From Lentisphaeria bacterium (GTDB lineage: Bacteria; Verrucomicrobiota; Lentisphaeria; Victivallales; UBA1829), in contig DPDG01000050.1 in the NCBI GenBank assembly GCA_003526375.1, forward strand, positions 111,686 to 175,685: a stretch of 64,000 bases of DNA, written 5' to 3'. Below the pieces are notes generated by a model, which did no database searches, was not told the DNA's origin, and saw only the letters and a program-made list of their open reading frames with translations. Below are positions 16,844 to 25,976 of the stretch, one piece after another (position 1 is the stretch's first letter; each line of letters opens with the position of its first letter). The position numbers were made by a program, and so were the translations under genes.

Positions 16844-17010
16844 GGGTCAATATATCAACGCTTTTGCTTCCGGGACTTCAAAAAAGTACGTGCCATGGCA
16901 AAAGGAACGGTATGCACCAGCAATCTGAAACAGATCAGTCCGGGGAATGGGCATGTATTCCGATTTATACGGATGATTCCGTTTTTTCCACGGGAGTGGA
17001 GATTCCGGCG
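16844..17010 (+). pseudogene. Decayed prepilin-like (H-X9-DG type) gene fragment
   Basis: Three reading frames in turn give parts of the usual pseudopilin start: ISTLLLPGLQK, then VRAMAKGTVCTSNLKQIS, then GMGMYSDLY. Placed end to end these match the conserved LLPALNKARAMAKG..C.SNLKQI...MYSD run of the two intact genes' family. Two frameshifts and loss of the FTLIEL start and of the C-terminus mean it cannot be functional. It lies directly before a hydrolase-like gene at 17045, the same order as the two intact pairs. Confidence 0.6.
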
Positions 17011-17044
17011 ACAGAAGATAAAATCAAAAAGGAGCTTGCCGGTC

Positions 17045-18850
17045 ATGATTAAGATATGGCGGTCATGGAAAAGTGCGTTCGGAGAATTCTCACGGGAATT
17101 CATACCCGAACAAGAGGAGAGCTGGAATGTGACGGACATTTACACGGACGGGGAACTGGAACGGATTCGGCGTGCAGGTTTCAATGCCGTCTGGGTTCAT
17201 GCGCAGTTGAACCATATTGTCCGGACCGGAATTTTCCCGGAGCTAGGAGAGTATGCGGTGGAATTCCGGAAACGGTTGAATATTCTGACGGAACGGGCGG
17301 CACGGCATGGAATCGGTATCTATCTTTACCTGCAGGTGCCGCGCGGTCTGCCGCAGGGACACCCGCTCTGGCAAAAACATCCGGAATGCGCCGGAATGCC
17401 GGATATCTACTCCGACATCAACGGAAATCCTGTGGTTATGATTCCCATGTGCACGTCCATGCCGGCGACACGGAAATATCTGCAATGCGCAGCGGAGGAA
17501 CTGGCGCGGAGACTCCCGCGTCTTGCCGGCGTGATCCTGATTACCGCTTCGGAATATCCTTCGCACTGTTACGGACGGGGCGGACGGATGGTTCCCGACG
17601 GAGACCGCCTGAAATTCATTCCGGTGGACTGCCCGCACTGTCTTGAACGGACACCGGCGGAAGTGATCACGGAAGTCATCGGCATTGTTTCCGGCGGAAT
17701 CCACGCCGTGGCTCCGCAGATGCGGGTCATCGCATGGAACTGGTCATGGACTTTTTTCGAGGAATCCCCCTGTCCCAATCTCATCCGGCGCCTGCCACGG
17801 GACGTGAATCTGCTGATTGATTTCGAGCGAGGAGGGCTCAGGAGGAACGGCGCAACTCTGGAAGAATATTCCCTCGGCTATGCGGGACCGTCCGAACGCT
17901 TTCGCCTTGCATGCGGGGAAGCGCGGAAACACGGTCTGGAGGTATTCGCAAAATTCCAGCTCGGCACAACGCATGAGCTGGCGGTCGTCCCGAATCTGCC
18001 GCTGCTGGAAAACATACGCAGGAAAGCATCCCGGTTTTCCGCTTTGAACCTGAACGGATTCATGGGATGTTGGAATTTCGGCAACATGCCGAGTGCAAAT
18101 GTCACAGCTTTCCAATATTTTCTGGAAAGGCCGGAGGCATCGCTTGAAGAGTTCGCCACCGCGTATTTCCCCGGAAGCAACGCAGAAAAGATTGCGGAGG
18201 CATGGAATTTTTTCACGACGGCGATGGAGGAATATCCGCTTTACAACCCATGGCTGTATTTCGGTCCGGCTAATTTTTCACCGGCTCTGCCGCTGGAACC
18301 CGGGCCGCTGTCCAATATTGCCGGGGGGCGTTCATGGCTGCCGGAGGCGGTTCGCGGAGATGATATCGGAAAAGCGTTCAGGCAATGTTCGCCGGAAGAA
18401 GTCATTGCCGCATTTGAAAAGATACTTCCCCTCTGGGAAAAGGGGACGTATCTGCTTCGGGACACTCTCGGAAAAAGCGGTTCCATTCATGCGAGGGAGG
18501 AACTCTCCTCGGCGGAGGCGTGCGGATTGCTTTTCCGGAGTTCGCTCAACTGCGTGCGTTCCTACCGTCTGAAGCTGCAATGGGAGGATTCCCGCATGGG
18601 GGAATGGCGGAGGATCGCGCTGGATGAGCTGGAAAATCTGAGAAAACTTCTTCCGCTTGCCGAATCCGACCGCCGGATCGGATATCACATTGAAGCACAT
18701 GCATATTTATTCACGCCGGAACAGATACGTAAAAAGATAGAAACATTGCAAAAAATCAAGGAGAATCATCATGAAGTTTTTGAGTTGGAGAAATCTGATC
18801 CTGCTGCCGGCGCTCCTGAGCTGCCCGTCCGCTGTTACGGGTGCAAATGA
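17045..18850 (+). CDS. Putative TIM-barrel glycoside hydrolase, cytoplasmic
   Basis: 601 residues from the ATG at 17045, chosen because AAGGAG lies 10 bases upstream; the open frame to 16820 runs through the prepilin remnant. No signal peptide. Motifs of a barrel hydrolase: GFNAVWVHAQLNHI, ARHGIGIYLYLQVP, ILITASEYPSHC (candidate acidic residue), VIAWNWSWTFFE and GFMGCWNFGNMP. The C-terminal third is helical. It resembles GH20/GH67-like barrels in outline, but no family can be assigned with confidence. It shares an 80-nt overlap with the next gene, 18771, in another frame. Confidence 0.65.
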   Translation: MIKIWRSWKSAFGEFSREFIPEQEESWNVTDIYTDGELERIRRAGFNAVWVHAQLNHIVRTGIFPELGEYAVEFRKRLNILTERAARHGIGIYLYLQVPRGLPQGHPLWQKHPECAGMPDIYSDINGNPVVMIPMCTSMPATRKYLQCAAEELARRLPRLAGVILITASEYPSHCYGRGGRMVPDGDRLKFIPVDCPHCLERTPAEVITEVIGIVSGGIHAVAPQMRVIAWNWSWTFFEESPCPNLIRRLPRDVNLLIDFERGGLRRNGATLEEYSLGYAGPSERFRLACGEARKHGLEVFAKFQLGTTHELAVVPNLPLLENIRRKASRFSALNLNGFMGCWNFGNMPSANVTAFQYFLERPEASLEEFATAYFPGSNAEKIAEAWNFFTTAMEEYPLYNPWLYFGPANFSPALPLEPGPLSNIAGGRSWLPEAVRGDDIGKAFRQCSPEEVIAAFEKILPLWEKGTYLLRDTLGKSGSIHAREELSSAEACGLLFRSSLNCVRSYRLKLQWEDSRMGEWRRIALDELENLRKLLPLAESDRRIGYHIEAHAYLFTPEQIRKKIETLQKIKENHHEVFELEKSDPAAGAPELPVRCYGCK

Positions 18851-20876
18851 AATGGACGGTTACTTTTCAATGAAACCGCCTACATGGAGCTACGGTATGC
18901 AGAGCCGTGCGGCATCGCGAATCGGAGAACAGCCTGATATTGAGGGCGCGGTGGAAGCCGCTTTCCGCGCGGGAATGACGGAAGCCGTGGTTTTCGCAAA
19001 GGATCACACGGGTTTCTGCTTCTATCCCACGAAAGTCGGATTCGTTCATCCGCAGTTGAAAGTGAATCTTACGGGAGAGATGACGCAAGCGCTCCATAAG
19101 CGTAAAATGAGGTCCATTGCCTATATCAATCTCGGCATGGACGGAGAACTGGGACGGCGGAAACCGGAATGGAGGCATGAATCCGCACCGGGAGTCTTTA
19201 CCGATATCAAAGACCATTATGTCGGAATGTGTATTTTCAGCGGCTATCTGGAACAGTACATGCTTCCGCTGATCAGGGAGGTTCTGACAATGAATCAGGT
19301 GGACGGAATCTTCTTCGACCCGATCACGACCTTCGACTACTGCTGCTGTCCGGCATGTAAAAAGGCATTTGAAAAGGAGTTCGGCGAAAAACTGCCCCTG
19401 CCAGCCGACAAGGAGAATCCACTGTGGGCGAAATACGGCCCGTTTCAATACCGACGCATAACAGACTGCATGAATCTGATACGGAAACAGATTCAGGAAC
19501 TCCGCCCCGGCGCAACAATTCTTTTCAACCATTACGGCGGACCATTCTACCCGATGAAATTTCCGGGGGTGCCGGACGGTGCGATTTCAGGCGACCCGCG
19601 TGCGGCATTCCCGCAGATCACCATGTTTGCGAACTACATATCATCCATGCCCTCCGGAGGGGATATTTACATCGAACGCTTCTTTCACGGATGGGGGGAC
19701 CGCTGTGACCTCTCAGACTTGTCTCTGGAATATAAATCAGCCTCAATCTTCATGTATGGACAACGCTGGTGCGTCGGTGACCGGATGCACCCGGAATGCC
19801 GGATGGCGCCCGGTTCGGCTCATGCCATGCAAGTCATTGCACGCACATGGGGCAATATGACGCGGCTGCTGCCGGACAGACTCAGGCGCACGCCGGATAT
19901 GCTTCTGCTGTTTCCGGAGAGTCAGCAGGGGGGGAAAGCGCTCCGTGAATTCGGCAGAATCAATTTCAGGAAACGCTACCGTTTTTATGCCGCATATCAG
20001 ATGCTGGCAGATGCCGGACGCAGTGTCATGGTGGTGCCTGAAATGATGTTGGAACGTCATCTCACGCAAAACAGAATGCTGGTTCTGGCTGCCTGTGAAT
20101 ATCTCAAGCCATCCACGGAAAAACTGATCAGGAAATTCGTAGCGGAAGGAGGAACCGTACTGGTATCCGACAGTCTGCCGGTTCTCGACAACGACTCTGT
20201 TCCCGTCTGGCTGGGAATCAACAGCAGGGAAAGGGAGGTATATCAACCGGGGATTTACCTTACGCCCTTCCGCAAAAAAAGCATTGACGCCGAACTGCCG
20301 CTGGTGCGGGGCGACATCCACCGGCTCAAACTCCGTTCCGCGCAGACTATTCTCTATGGGACAGAACAATACGACGGAACTCTGATGGGCGCCGGCTTCA
20401 ACTCCTCATCCGATACCCCCGGCAAGGTTCCGCTTCTGACTGTCAACCGGTATGGAAAAGGCGCAGCCTATTATTTGAATGCACCGATCTTCTCCGATTA
20501 CATTGATGTCTCTCCACAACAGAAAAAATGGTGTGAAGAACTTTTTGCAAAAATCCGGAAAACGCCCACCTGTTATCTGGATTCGCCGTCAGGAAACGTG
20601 GAAATGGCATCGTATGAGGACCCGTCCGGCAGAAAGTTCTTCATTCTCGTCAATCACGGAGGACGTCAGGCTCTTTCCTTCATGAATCCCGATGGAGAGC
20701 GGATCGTGGAACCGCAACCGCAGTTCCGGGTAACTCTGAATGCGGCATTTCCGCGGAAAACGGAAGTCAGGATCAACGGAAAACAGGCGGACGCCGTGTG
20801 GGAAGACGGATATCTCCGCATTCCGGTGATCATGAATTCCGTATGGAAAATTATTGAAACAGGAGCTCTGCAATGA
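18771..20876 (+). CDS. Secreted putative glycoside hydrolase (fucosidase/GHL6-like barrel with GATase-like domain)
   Basis: 701 residues with AAGGAG before the ATG. A signal sequence ends near VTG-AN (LLSC inside it is a weak lipobox alternative). Residues about 40-340 form a barrel with features of alpha-L-fucosidase/GHL6-like enzymes: EAVVFAKDHTGFCFYPT, IAYINLGMDGELG, QVDGIFFDPITTFDYCCCPACKKAF and ATILFNHYG. Residues about 370-560 look like the class I amidotransferase-like trimerisation domain of GH42-type proteins (PDMLLLFPESQ, FVAEGGTVLVSDSLP, YGKGAAYYLNAP). The start lies 80 nt inside the previous gene, and the stop overlaps the next start (ATGA), so the three are one translational unit. 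Confidence 0.75.
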   Translation: MKFLSWRNLILLPALLSCPSAVTGANEMDGYFSMKPPTWSYGMQSRAASRIGEQPDIEGAVEAAFRAGMTEAVVFAKDHTGFCFYPTKVGFVHPQLKVNLTGEMTQALHKRKMRSIAYINLGMDGELGRRKPEWRHESAPGVFTDIKDHYVGMCIFSGYLEQYMLPLIREVLTMNQVDGIFFDPITTFDYCCCPACKKAFEKEFGEKLPLPADKENPLWAKYGPFQYRRITDCMNLIRKQIQELRPGATILFNHYGGPFYPMKFPGVPDGAISGDPRAAFPQITMFANYISSMPSGGDIYIERFFHGWGDRCDLSDLSLEYKSASIFMYGQRWCVGDRMHPECRMAPGSAHAMQVIARTWGNMTRLLPDRLRRTPDMLLLFPESQQGGKALREFGRINFRKRYRFYAAYQMLADAGRSVMVVPEMMLERHLTQNRMLVLAACEYLKPSTEKLIRKFVAEGGTVLVSDSLPVLDNDSVPVWLGINSREREVYQPGIYLTPFRKKSIDAELPLVRGDIHRLKLRSAQTILYGTEQYDGTLMGAGFNSSSDTPGKVPLLTVNRYGKGAAYYLNAPIFSDYIDVSPQQKKWCEELFAKIRKTPTCYLDSPSGNVEMASYEDPSGRKFFILVNHGGRQALSFMNPDGERIVEPQPQFRVTLNAAFPRKTEVRINGKQADAVWEDGYLRIPVIMNSVWKIIETGALQ

Positions 20877-23164
20877 TTACAGAAAAAGAATCTTCCCGTT
20901 TTTTCCGCGAACACAGGGTCGATTTCGCAGTGGCGGGCGGCGGCATGGCAGGAGTCTGCTGTGCGATTACCGCCGCGCGCCTCGGCTTGAAAACGATGCT
21001 GATCCAGAACCGTCCGGTATTAGGCGGTCCCTCCGGATCGGAATGCGACTGCGACGCTGACGGACGCATCGTCGGCGGCGCGTCTCAGTATGGGAACCGC
21101 AACGCAAAAGAAACCGGCATTCTGGAAGAACTCAGGCTGGAAGCGGCATACCGTTACCAGCACGGCTGGCGCAACCACTGGAGCATCCTCCTGCGGGAGT
21201 GGTGCGAAAAGGAACAATCTCTGAAACTGCTGCTGAATACGGAAGTAACGGGCGTAAAAACGGAAGGGAACAGGATCGTTTCTCTTTCCGCGAGAACGCT
21301 TGGAAGTGAATTGAACCACATTGTCCATGCACCGCTTTTCGCGGATTGCACGGGAGACGCATTCATCGGCTGTGAAGCCGGTGCGGAGTTCCGCATGGGA
21401 CGCGAAGCACGCGCGGAGTTCGGGGAAAGCCTGGCGCCGGAAGTCAGCGACAATGTCGTGCTGGGGTCTTCGATCTTCTTCCGCGCCGTCGATGTCGGGC
21501 ATCCCGTGAAGTTTGTCCCGCCTGAGTGGGCGTGCCGGTTTGAAGACGAGGATTCCCTCTGTTACCGGGTTCACCGTGACATCTCCAAAGGATACTACTG
21601 GATCGAGTGCGGCGCGGAACACGATACGATCGCCGACAATGAAGCGATCTACCGCAAACTGCTGTCCATACTTTACGGAGTATGGGACCACATCAAGAAT
21701 CACGGGGATCACGGTGCGGAGAATTACGCGATCAACTGGATCTCCAACGTTGCCGGAAAGCGTGAATCGCGGCGTCTGACCGGCGACTATATGATGTGTG
21801 AAAAGGATATCGTCAAACACACGGAATACCCCGATGCAGCGGCATATGGCGGCTGGAATCTCGACCTGCATCCGGTAAAAGGGATTTTCAGCCGCGAACC
21901 TCCGTCCGGACCGCCGAACGCGATCATGTGCCCCGGTGTTTACCAGATTCCTTTCCGCTCGCTTTATTCGGGGAAAATCGACAATCTGATGATGGCGGGG
22001 CGCAATATCAGCGCTTCGCATGTTGCGCTTTCTTCCACAAGGGTCATGGGGACCTGCGCGGTCTGCGGGCAGGCGGTCGGAGCGGCGGCTTTCCTGATGA
22101 CACATCATCAGACATCGGCACGGGAAATAGCCCGGGCGCACGCAGAGGAACTGCGTTATCTTCTGTATCGCATGGATCATACCATCCCCGGAATAGTCAA
22201 CGCCGACCCGTTGAACCTGACGGGAACAGCTCTTGCCGAAGCAGACAGCGCCATGCCGCTGCGCATTTGCGGAGCGACGGAAATGCAGCCGCTCACTGGA
22301 AACTGCCCGAATACACAGGTAGTTCAATTCTTCCTCAACTCGGAAGATTTTCTGGAAAGCGCATTTTTTCTGCTGGAAAACACCGGAACCGAACCGGAAA
22401 AAATTCATGCGGAACTGGTCCGCCGGGAAAACTCCGGCGATATTTCCTGCGAAATCCCCGTTGCGGGAGCCGACAGCATAATTCCTCGCGGAATTCATGA
22501 AGTCGAATTCCGCTTCAATGCGGAAATGGAAAAGAATACCCGCTGCGCCATCCGTCTGACGGGAACAGAGCAGGTCAGGATCGCACTTCAGAAACGTTAT
22601 CTGCCCGGATGCCACAAAAAGATAAAATATTCGGGTGACAATAAGAACTATTGTTTCCGCCTGCTGCCGGAACAGTTTCCGTTCCAGGCGGAAAATGTGC
22701 TGAATCCGGAAAACCGTCCCCGGCAGAGAAACTGCATCTGGATTTCCGAACCCGATGCCGGACTGCCGCAGAACCTGACGATTCGTTTCCCGCACGCTGT
22801 CTGCTGTTCCTCTCTGGAAATCGTCTTCGACACGAATCTTGACGCAGTCTCGCCATATATTGTTCCGCCGGAGTGTGTCAGGGATTATTCTGTGGAGGCG
22901 GAATGCAACGGACAGCGGATCGGCATCGCAGAAGTGAAAGACAACAGGCAGCGATTCCGGGTCCACGATTTTCCCGGAAAGGAATATCACGCCTTTCACT
23001 TGAAGATCAAATCCACGTGGGGAGATCCGTCTGCAAGAATTTTTCAGATCCGCGTCTACCGCAGCAGATTCATTCCCGCATCCACGGTAAAGGAGTATTC
23101 TGCAACGCTCCATGGACAATCCGGCACAGAATCGCAGCGATGGTGGAAAGAGACAAAACCATGA
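20873..23164 (+). CDS. FAD-dependent oxidoreductase
   Basis: 763 residues; the ATG overlaps the stop of the upstream gene (ATGA). The Rossmann start FAVAGGGMAGVCCAITAARLG binds FAD, followed by QNRPVLGGPSGSE and the late FAD site NLMMAGRNISASHVALSSTRVMGTCAVCGQAVGAA cut here into its recognisable parts (MAGRNISASH, VMGTCAVCGQ). This is the FAD_oxidored type often found beside glycoside hydrolases in planctomycetes and Lentisphaerota. The last 250 residues are beta-rich and may bind sugar. No signal peptide. It probably oxidises a sugar or cyclitol released by the neighbouring hydrolases; that is inference. It ends convergent with the regulator at 23225. Confidence 0.82.
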   Translation: MITEKESSRFFREHRVDFAVAGGGMAGVCCAITAARLGLKTMLIQNRPVLGGPSGSECDCDADGRIVGGASQYGNRNAKETGILEELRLEAAYRYQHGWRNHWSILLREWCEKEQSLKLLLNTEVTGVKTEGNRIVSLSARTLGSELNHIVHAPLFADCTGDAFIGCEAGAEFRMGREARAEFGESLAPEVSDNVVLGSSIFFRAVDVGHPVKFVPPEWACRFEDEDSLCYRVHRDISKGYYWIECGAEHDTIADNEAIYRKLLSILYGVWDHIKNHGDHGAENYAINWISNVAGKRESRRLTGDYMMCEKDIVKHTEYPDAAAYGGWNLDLHPVKGIFSREPPSGPPNAIMCPGVYQIPFRSLYSGKIDNLMMAGRNISASHVALSSTRVMGTCAVCGQAVGAAAFLMTHHQTSAREIARAHAEELRYLLYRMDHTIPGIVNADPLNLTGTALAEADSAMPLRICGATEMQPLTGNCPNTQVVQFFLNSEDFLESAFFLLENTGTEPEKIHAELVRRENSGDISCEIPVAGADSIIPRGIHEVEFRFNAEMEKNTRCAIRLTGTEQVRIALQKRYLPGCHKKIKYSGDNKNYCFRLLPEQFPFQAENVLNPENRPRQRNCIWISEPDAGLPQNLTIRFPHAVCCSSLEIVFDTNLDAVSPYIVPPECVRDYSVEAECNGQRIGIAEVKDNRQRFRVHDFPGKEYHAFHLKIKSTWGDPSARIFQIRVYRSRFIPASTVKEYSATLHGQSGTESQRWWKETKP

Positions 23165-23224
23165 GGAAAGTATATCCCGGAAAAGCAGTGTGACACAGTT
23201 CTGCCCCCGGCACTGCCCCGGCAC

Positions 23225-24268
23225 TTACCCGGCGACACTGGAACGCTCGATCAGGCTGGGGCTGACAGTTCTGCTGACAGGAGGAATGCCGGTCCTGAAA
23301 TATTCGTCGAGGAGTTCCAGAGCGATATGCCCCATCTCATCCAGTGGCTGCCGGATCGTCGTCAGCCCCTGCGATTCCGCCGACGGCCATGAGATATCGT
23401 CATAGCCGATGACGGAAAGATCCTCCGGAATCCGCAGATTCAACTCGCGGCAGGCGCGCCAGATCATCTCCGCACGATGGTCGCGCGTGGCAAAAAACGC
23501 AGTCGGGCGCTCCGAGGAACGAAGCAGATCAACAAGAGAGCCGTAAGCCCTCTCAGTCCGGTTCAAAGGCGCCTCGATCACCATGCCCGCCTCCGGATAA
23601 ATCTCCTCCTCGGCAAGCGCCCCGCGGAATCCGGCAAGCATTTCCCTGTAGATGAAAGAAGAAAGATCGCCGGAGAGCACACCGATCCTGCGGTGCCCCG
23701 CCGCCAGCAGACGCATCCCCGCAAGACGCCCGACGCCGCGGAAATCCACACGGCAATGCACCTGATCCTGCGGTCTTTCCAGATTGACCACTACGGCGGG
23801 AACTCCCCGCTCTTTCAGCCCGGCAAGACAATCCGGATCCTCGATGGAGATCATCCCCTGAATATCACCTTTGCGGTAACGCTCCTCCAGCTCCTGCGGC
23901 GCGGGCGGAGCCGGGGTAAAGGAGAGAAGCGCCTCCGCAAAACGTTCCGACGCCGCAACGCAAATCGCGGAAAGCATTCCGAGCAGTTCATAAGCATTGC
24001 GGGAAAGCATCCCCGGACAGCGGACAAGAATCCGCTCCAGGCGCGGCGGTTTGGCTTCCCGGACAACGCAGACGCCGCGCCGGGGAACCATGCGCAGAAT
24101 CCCCTCCTGCTGAAGCATCCGCAGAGCAATGCGTACAGTTCCGCGCCCCACTTCCAATTCTTCCGCCAGACTGCGCTCCGAAGGCAGGAATTCCGAATGG
24201 TCGTAACTGCCGGACAGAATCCGGCTGCGGAGAGCTGCAATGATTTCCCGGTTCAGTGGTCTGGCCAT
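23225..24268 (-). CDS. GntR-headed LacI-type transcriptional regulator
   Basis: 347 residues from the ATG at 24268-24266, with AAAGGA 11 bases upstream; a TTG 21 bases earlier is possible. N-terminal GntR winged helix (FLPSERSLAEELEVGRGTVRIALRMLQQEG, of which SERSLAEELEVGRGTVR is the recognition part), then a LacI/PBP effector domain (GVPAVVVNLERP, HRRIGVLSGDLSS, AFFATRDHRAEMI, LSVIGYDDISWPS, LTTIRQPLDEMG). It is convergent with the FAD oxidoreductase and divergent from the Gfo/Idh/MocA gene at 24557. A palindrome over its own -10 (24293-24310) suggests self-repression. Confidence 0.87.
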   Translation of the reverse strand: MARPLNREIIAALRSRILSGSYDHSEFLPSERSLAEELEVGRGTVRIALRMLQQEGILRMVPRRGVCVVREAKPPRLERILVRCPGMLSRNAYELLGMLSAICVAASERFAEALLSFTPAPPAPQELEERYRKGDIQGMISIEDPDCLAGLKERGVPAVVVNLERPQDQVHCRVDFRGVGRLAGMRLLAAGHRRIGVLSGDLSSFIYREMLAGFRGALAEEEIYPEAGMVIEAPLNRTERAYGSLVDLLRSSERPTAFFATRDHRAEMIWRACRELNLRIPEDLSVIGYDDISWPSAESQGLTTIRQPLDEMGHIALELLDEYFRTGIPPVSRTVSPSLIERSSVAG

Positions 24269-24292
24269 CTCTTCGTTGTTCCTTTCCAAATA

Positions 24293-24326
24293 TGGTAAAA
24301 TATATCACCACCGGTTTTTATTGCAA
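24293..24326 (-). promoter_or_regulatory. Promoter and overlapping palindrome of the 23225 regulator
   Basis: On the minus strand TTGCAA (24326-24321), a 16-base spacer and TATATT (24304-24299). The imperfect palindrome TGGTGATATATTTTACCA (24310-24293, seven of nine arm positions matching) covers the -10, as expected for an autoregulatory site. Confidence 0.45.
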
Positions 24327-24376
24327 TCAAAAGAGGCTGCAACTCTTATTTTTTTGAAAATTTTCTGATCTGCCTA

Positions 24377-24434
24377 TTGAAAAAACGGATAATGGAACGA
24401 TAATATTAACCAATGGATTATAATTAACCATTGG
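24377..24434 (+). promoter_or_regulatory. Promoter with two operator-like repeats before the Gfo/Idh/MocA gene
   Basis: TTGAAA at 24377-24382, an 18-base spacer and TAATAT at 24401-24406. Overlapping and following the -10 are ATTAACCAATGG (24405-24416) and ATTAACCATTGG (24423-24434), 18 bases apart. Each is also near-palindromic around CCA-W-TGG. A repressor bound here would cover the start of transcription. Confidence 0.5.
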
Positions 24435-24556
24435 GTTATTTATAAATAATCAAATAACGGAACCGGCGGAAAACTCGGAGCGGGAAAAATCTCCTGTAAA
24501 CTGTCCGGACAATCTTGGAAAAGCTGAGACAGCAAATGCAGAAAGGGTGCTGATAA

Positions 24557-25591
24557 ATGAAGAAAAAAACTGTCCGATTCGGAATCATTGGAACCGGCTT
24601 GATCGCCTCCACACACGCCGAAGCGTTAAAGCGGCTCGGCAATGCCGTGCTGTTCATGGTTTATGACCGTGATCTGCAGAAGGCGGAAGCGTTCGCCAGA
24701 CGTTTTGAGTGCCGCTTCGCCCGTACATTCGCGGAGTTGCTGGAGTCTTCCGTCGAGGCGGTCACAATCGCCACGCCGAGCGGACTTCATGCGCAGTCGG
24801 CAATTCCCGCGGCACGTGCCGGCAAACATATCTTCTGCGAAAAACCCCTGGACGTCAGCATCGAAAAAGCAGAAGAAATGATCCGTGCCTGCGATGAAAA
24901 TAAAGTGAGGCTCGCCGCAGTATATCCGCTCCGGTTCTGCGACTCCGTGAAATGGGTCAGAAACATGTTGGACGCCGGTCATTTCGGCACACCGGTTCTT
25001 GCCGGCGGTTCCATCCGCTGGTACCGCACGCCGGAATATTACGCTTCCGCAGCGTGGCGCGGCACCCGCGCACTGGACGGAGGCGGTGTCCTGATGAATC
25101 AGGGAATCCATATCGCGGACCTGCTTCTGCATCTGAACGGCGATGTCTCGGAGGTGTCGGCATACACGGCAAAGTGCCTGCACAGAATTGAAGTGGAGGA
25201 TACGGTCGCCGTCTCTCTGCGCTTCCGCAACGGATCGCTCGGTTATCTGGAGGCAAGCACTGCCTGCGCACCGGGAAACCCGAAACGCCTGGAATTGTCC
25301 GGCACACTTGGCACCGTCCTGCTGGAAGATGACCAGATCACGCGCTGCCGTCTTGATCAGGAAACGGAAGTGACAGAAACGATTCCCCGCGCAGCAGCCC
25401 CCATACAGGATTCCGGCAGTCCGCTGGTCTCCGACTGCGAACTTCACAGGCGCCAACTGGAGGACATGGCAGATGCGATTCTCAACGGCGGGGAAGTCGC
25501 TGTTACAGGCAGGGAAGGCCTCCGCGCCCTGAAACTGATCCATGCCGTCTATGAATCCGCGGAAAGCGGCAGACGGATTCCAATGGAATAA
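24557..25591 (+). CDS. Gfo/Idh/MocA family NAD(P)-dependent oxidoreductase
   Basis: 344 residues. The N-terminal Rossmann fold is clear (RFGIIGTGLIASTHAEAL), with the family lysine motif HIFCEKPLDVS near residue 95 and the substrate-side helix GGGVLMNQGIHIADLLLHL. Members oxidise or reduce sugars, inositols and related polyols. An AAAGGG site lies upstream. It stands alone, divergent from a GntR-type regulator, behind a promoter with paired operators, so regulated sugar or cyclitol oxidation is likely. The substrate cannot be told from sequence. Confidence 0.9.
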   Translation: MKKKTVRFGIIGTGLIASTHAEALKRLGNAVLFMVYDRDLQKAEAFARRFECRFARTFAELLESSVEAVTIATPSGLHAQSAIPAARAGKHIFCEKPLDVSIEKAEEMIRACDENKVRLAAVYPLRFCDSVKWVRNMLDAGHFGTPVLAGGSIRWYRTPEYYASAAWRGTRALDGGGVLMNQGIHIADLLLHLNGDVSEVSAYTAKCLHRIEVEDTVAVSLRFRNGSLGYLEASTACAPGNPKRLELSGTLGTVLLEDDQITRCRLDQETEVTETIPRAAAPIQDSGSPLVSDCELHRRQLEDMADAILNGGEVAVTGREGLRALKLIHAVYESAESGRRIPME

Positions 25592-25976
25592 CATTCGCAG
25601 AAGAATCTCGCAAACTGAATTGCCGCAATACAGACAGCGGAATATCGGAAAGCCGAAACAACGGAAAAATCCCTCCGGCGGCGGTTCCAACCGCTGAAGA
25701 GCGGCAGGAGCAATGTCCTTGAGCCGGAGGATCGGGACATCAAGTCCGATAAACATATAACAGTCCTTTAACTGTTATACTTTAACTAATACACTGTAAC
25801 ATAATATTTTTCTCTCCGGCAAAAAAGCAGAGTTTCCTCTCTTACGACTTTTCCTTCTTAATATTGTCTTTTCCCATTAAATTTTGTATTTTTTTCATTT
25901 TTCCTATTGACAAAAACATTGTTTTGTCATATAATTATAATATGAAACAGTAGATATTACAGGACAGAAACACTTC
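25592..25976. other. Intergenic region before the 25977 regulator
   Basis: 385 bases. From left: a GC-rich part with weak inverted repeats, a small hairpin (arms 25758-25764 and 25771-25777), a 14-base tandem repeat (CTTTAACTGTTATA at 25766-25779 and CTTTAACTAATACA at 25780-25793), an AT-rich stretch, and the promoter/operator at 25907-25935. No gene seen. Confidence 0.55.
25907..25935 (+). promoter_or_regulatory. Full-consensus sigma-70 promoter overlapped by a perfect palindrome
   Basis: TTGACA (25907-25912), 17 bases, TATAAT (25930-25935). The inverted repeat TGACAAAA (25908-25915) / TTTTGTCA (25922-25929) lies across the -35 and spacer. It is directly upstream of the GntR-headed regulator gene and so is probably its own operator. 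Confidence 0.78.

Noticed and set aside
21020..23224. 734-codon minus-strand frame opposite the FAD oxidoreductase
   Set aside because: Shadow; the plus-strand frame has clear FAD motifs and a coupled start.
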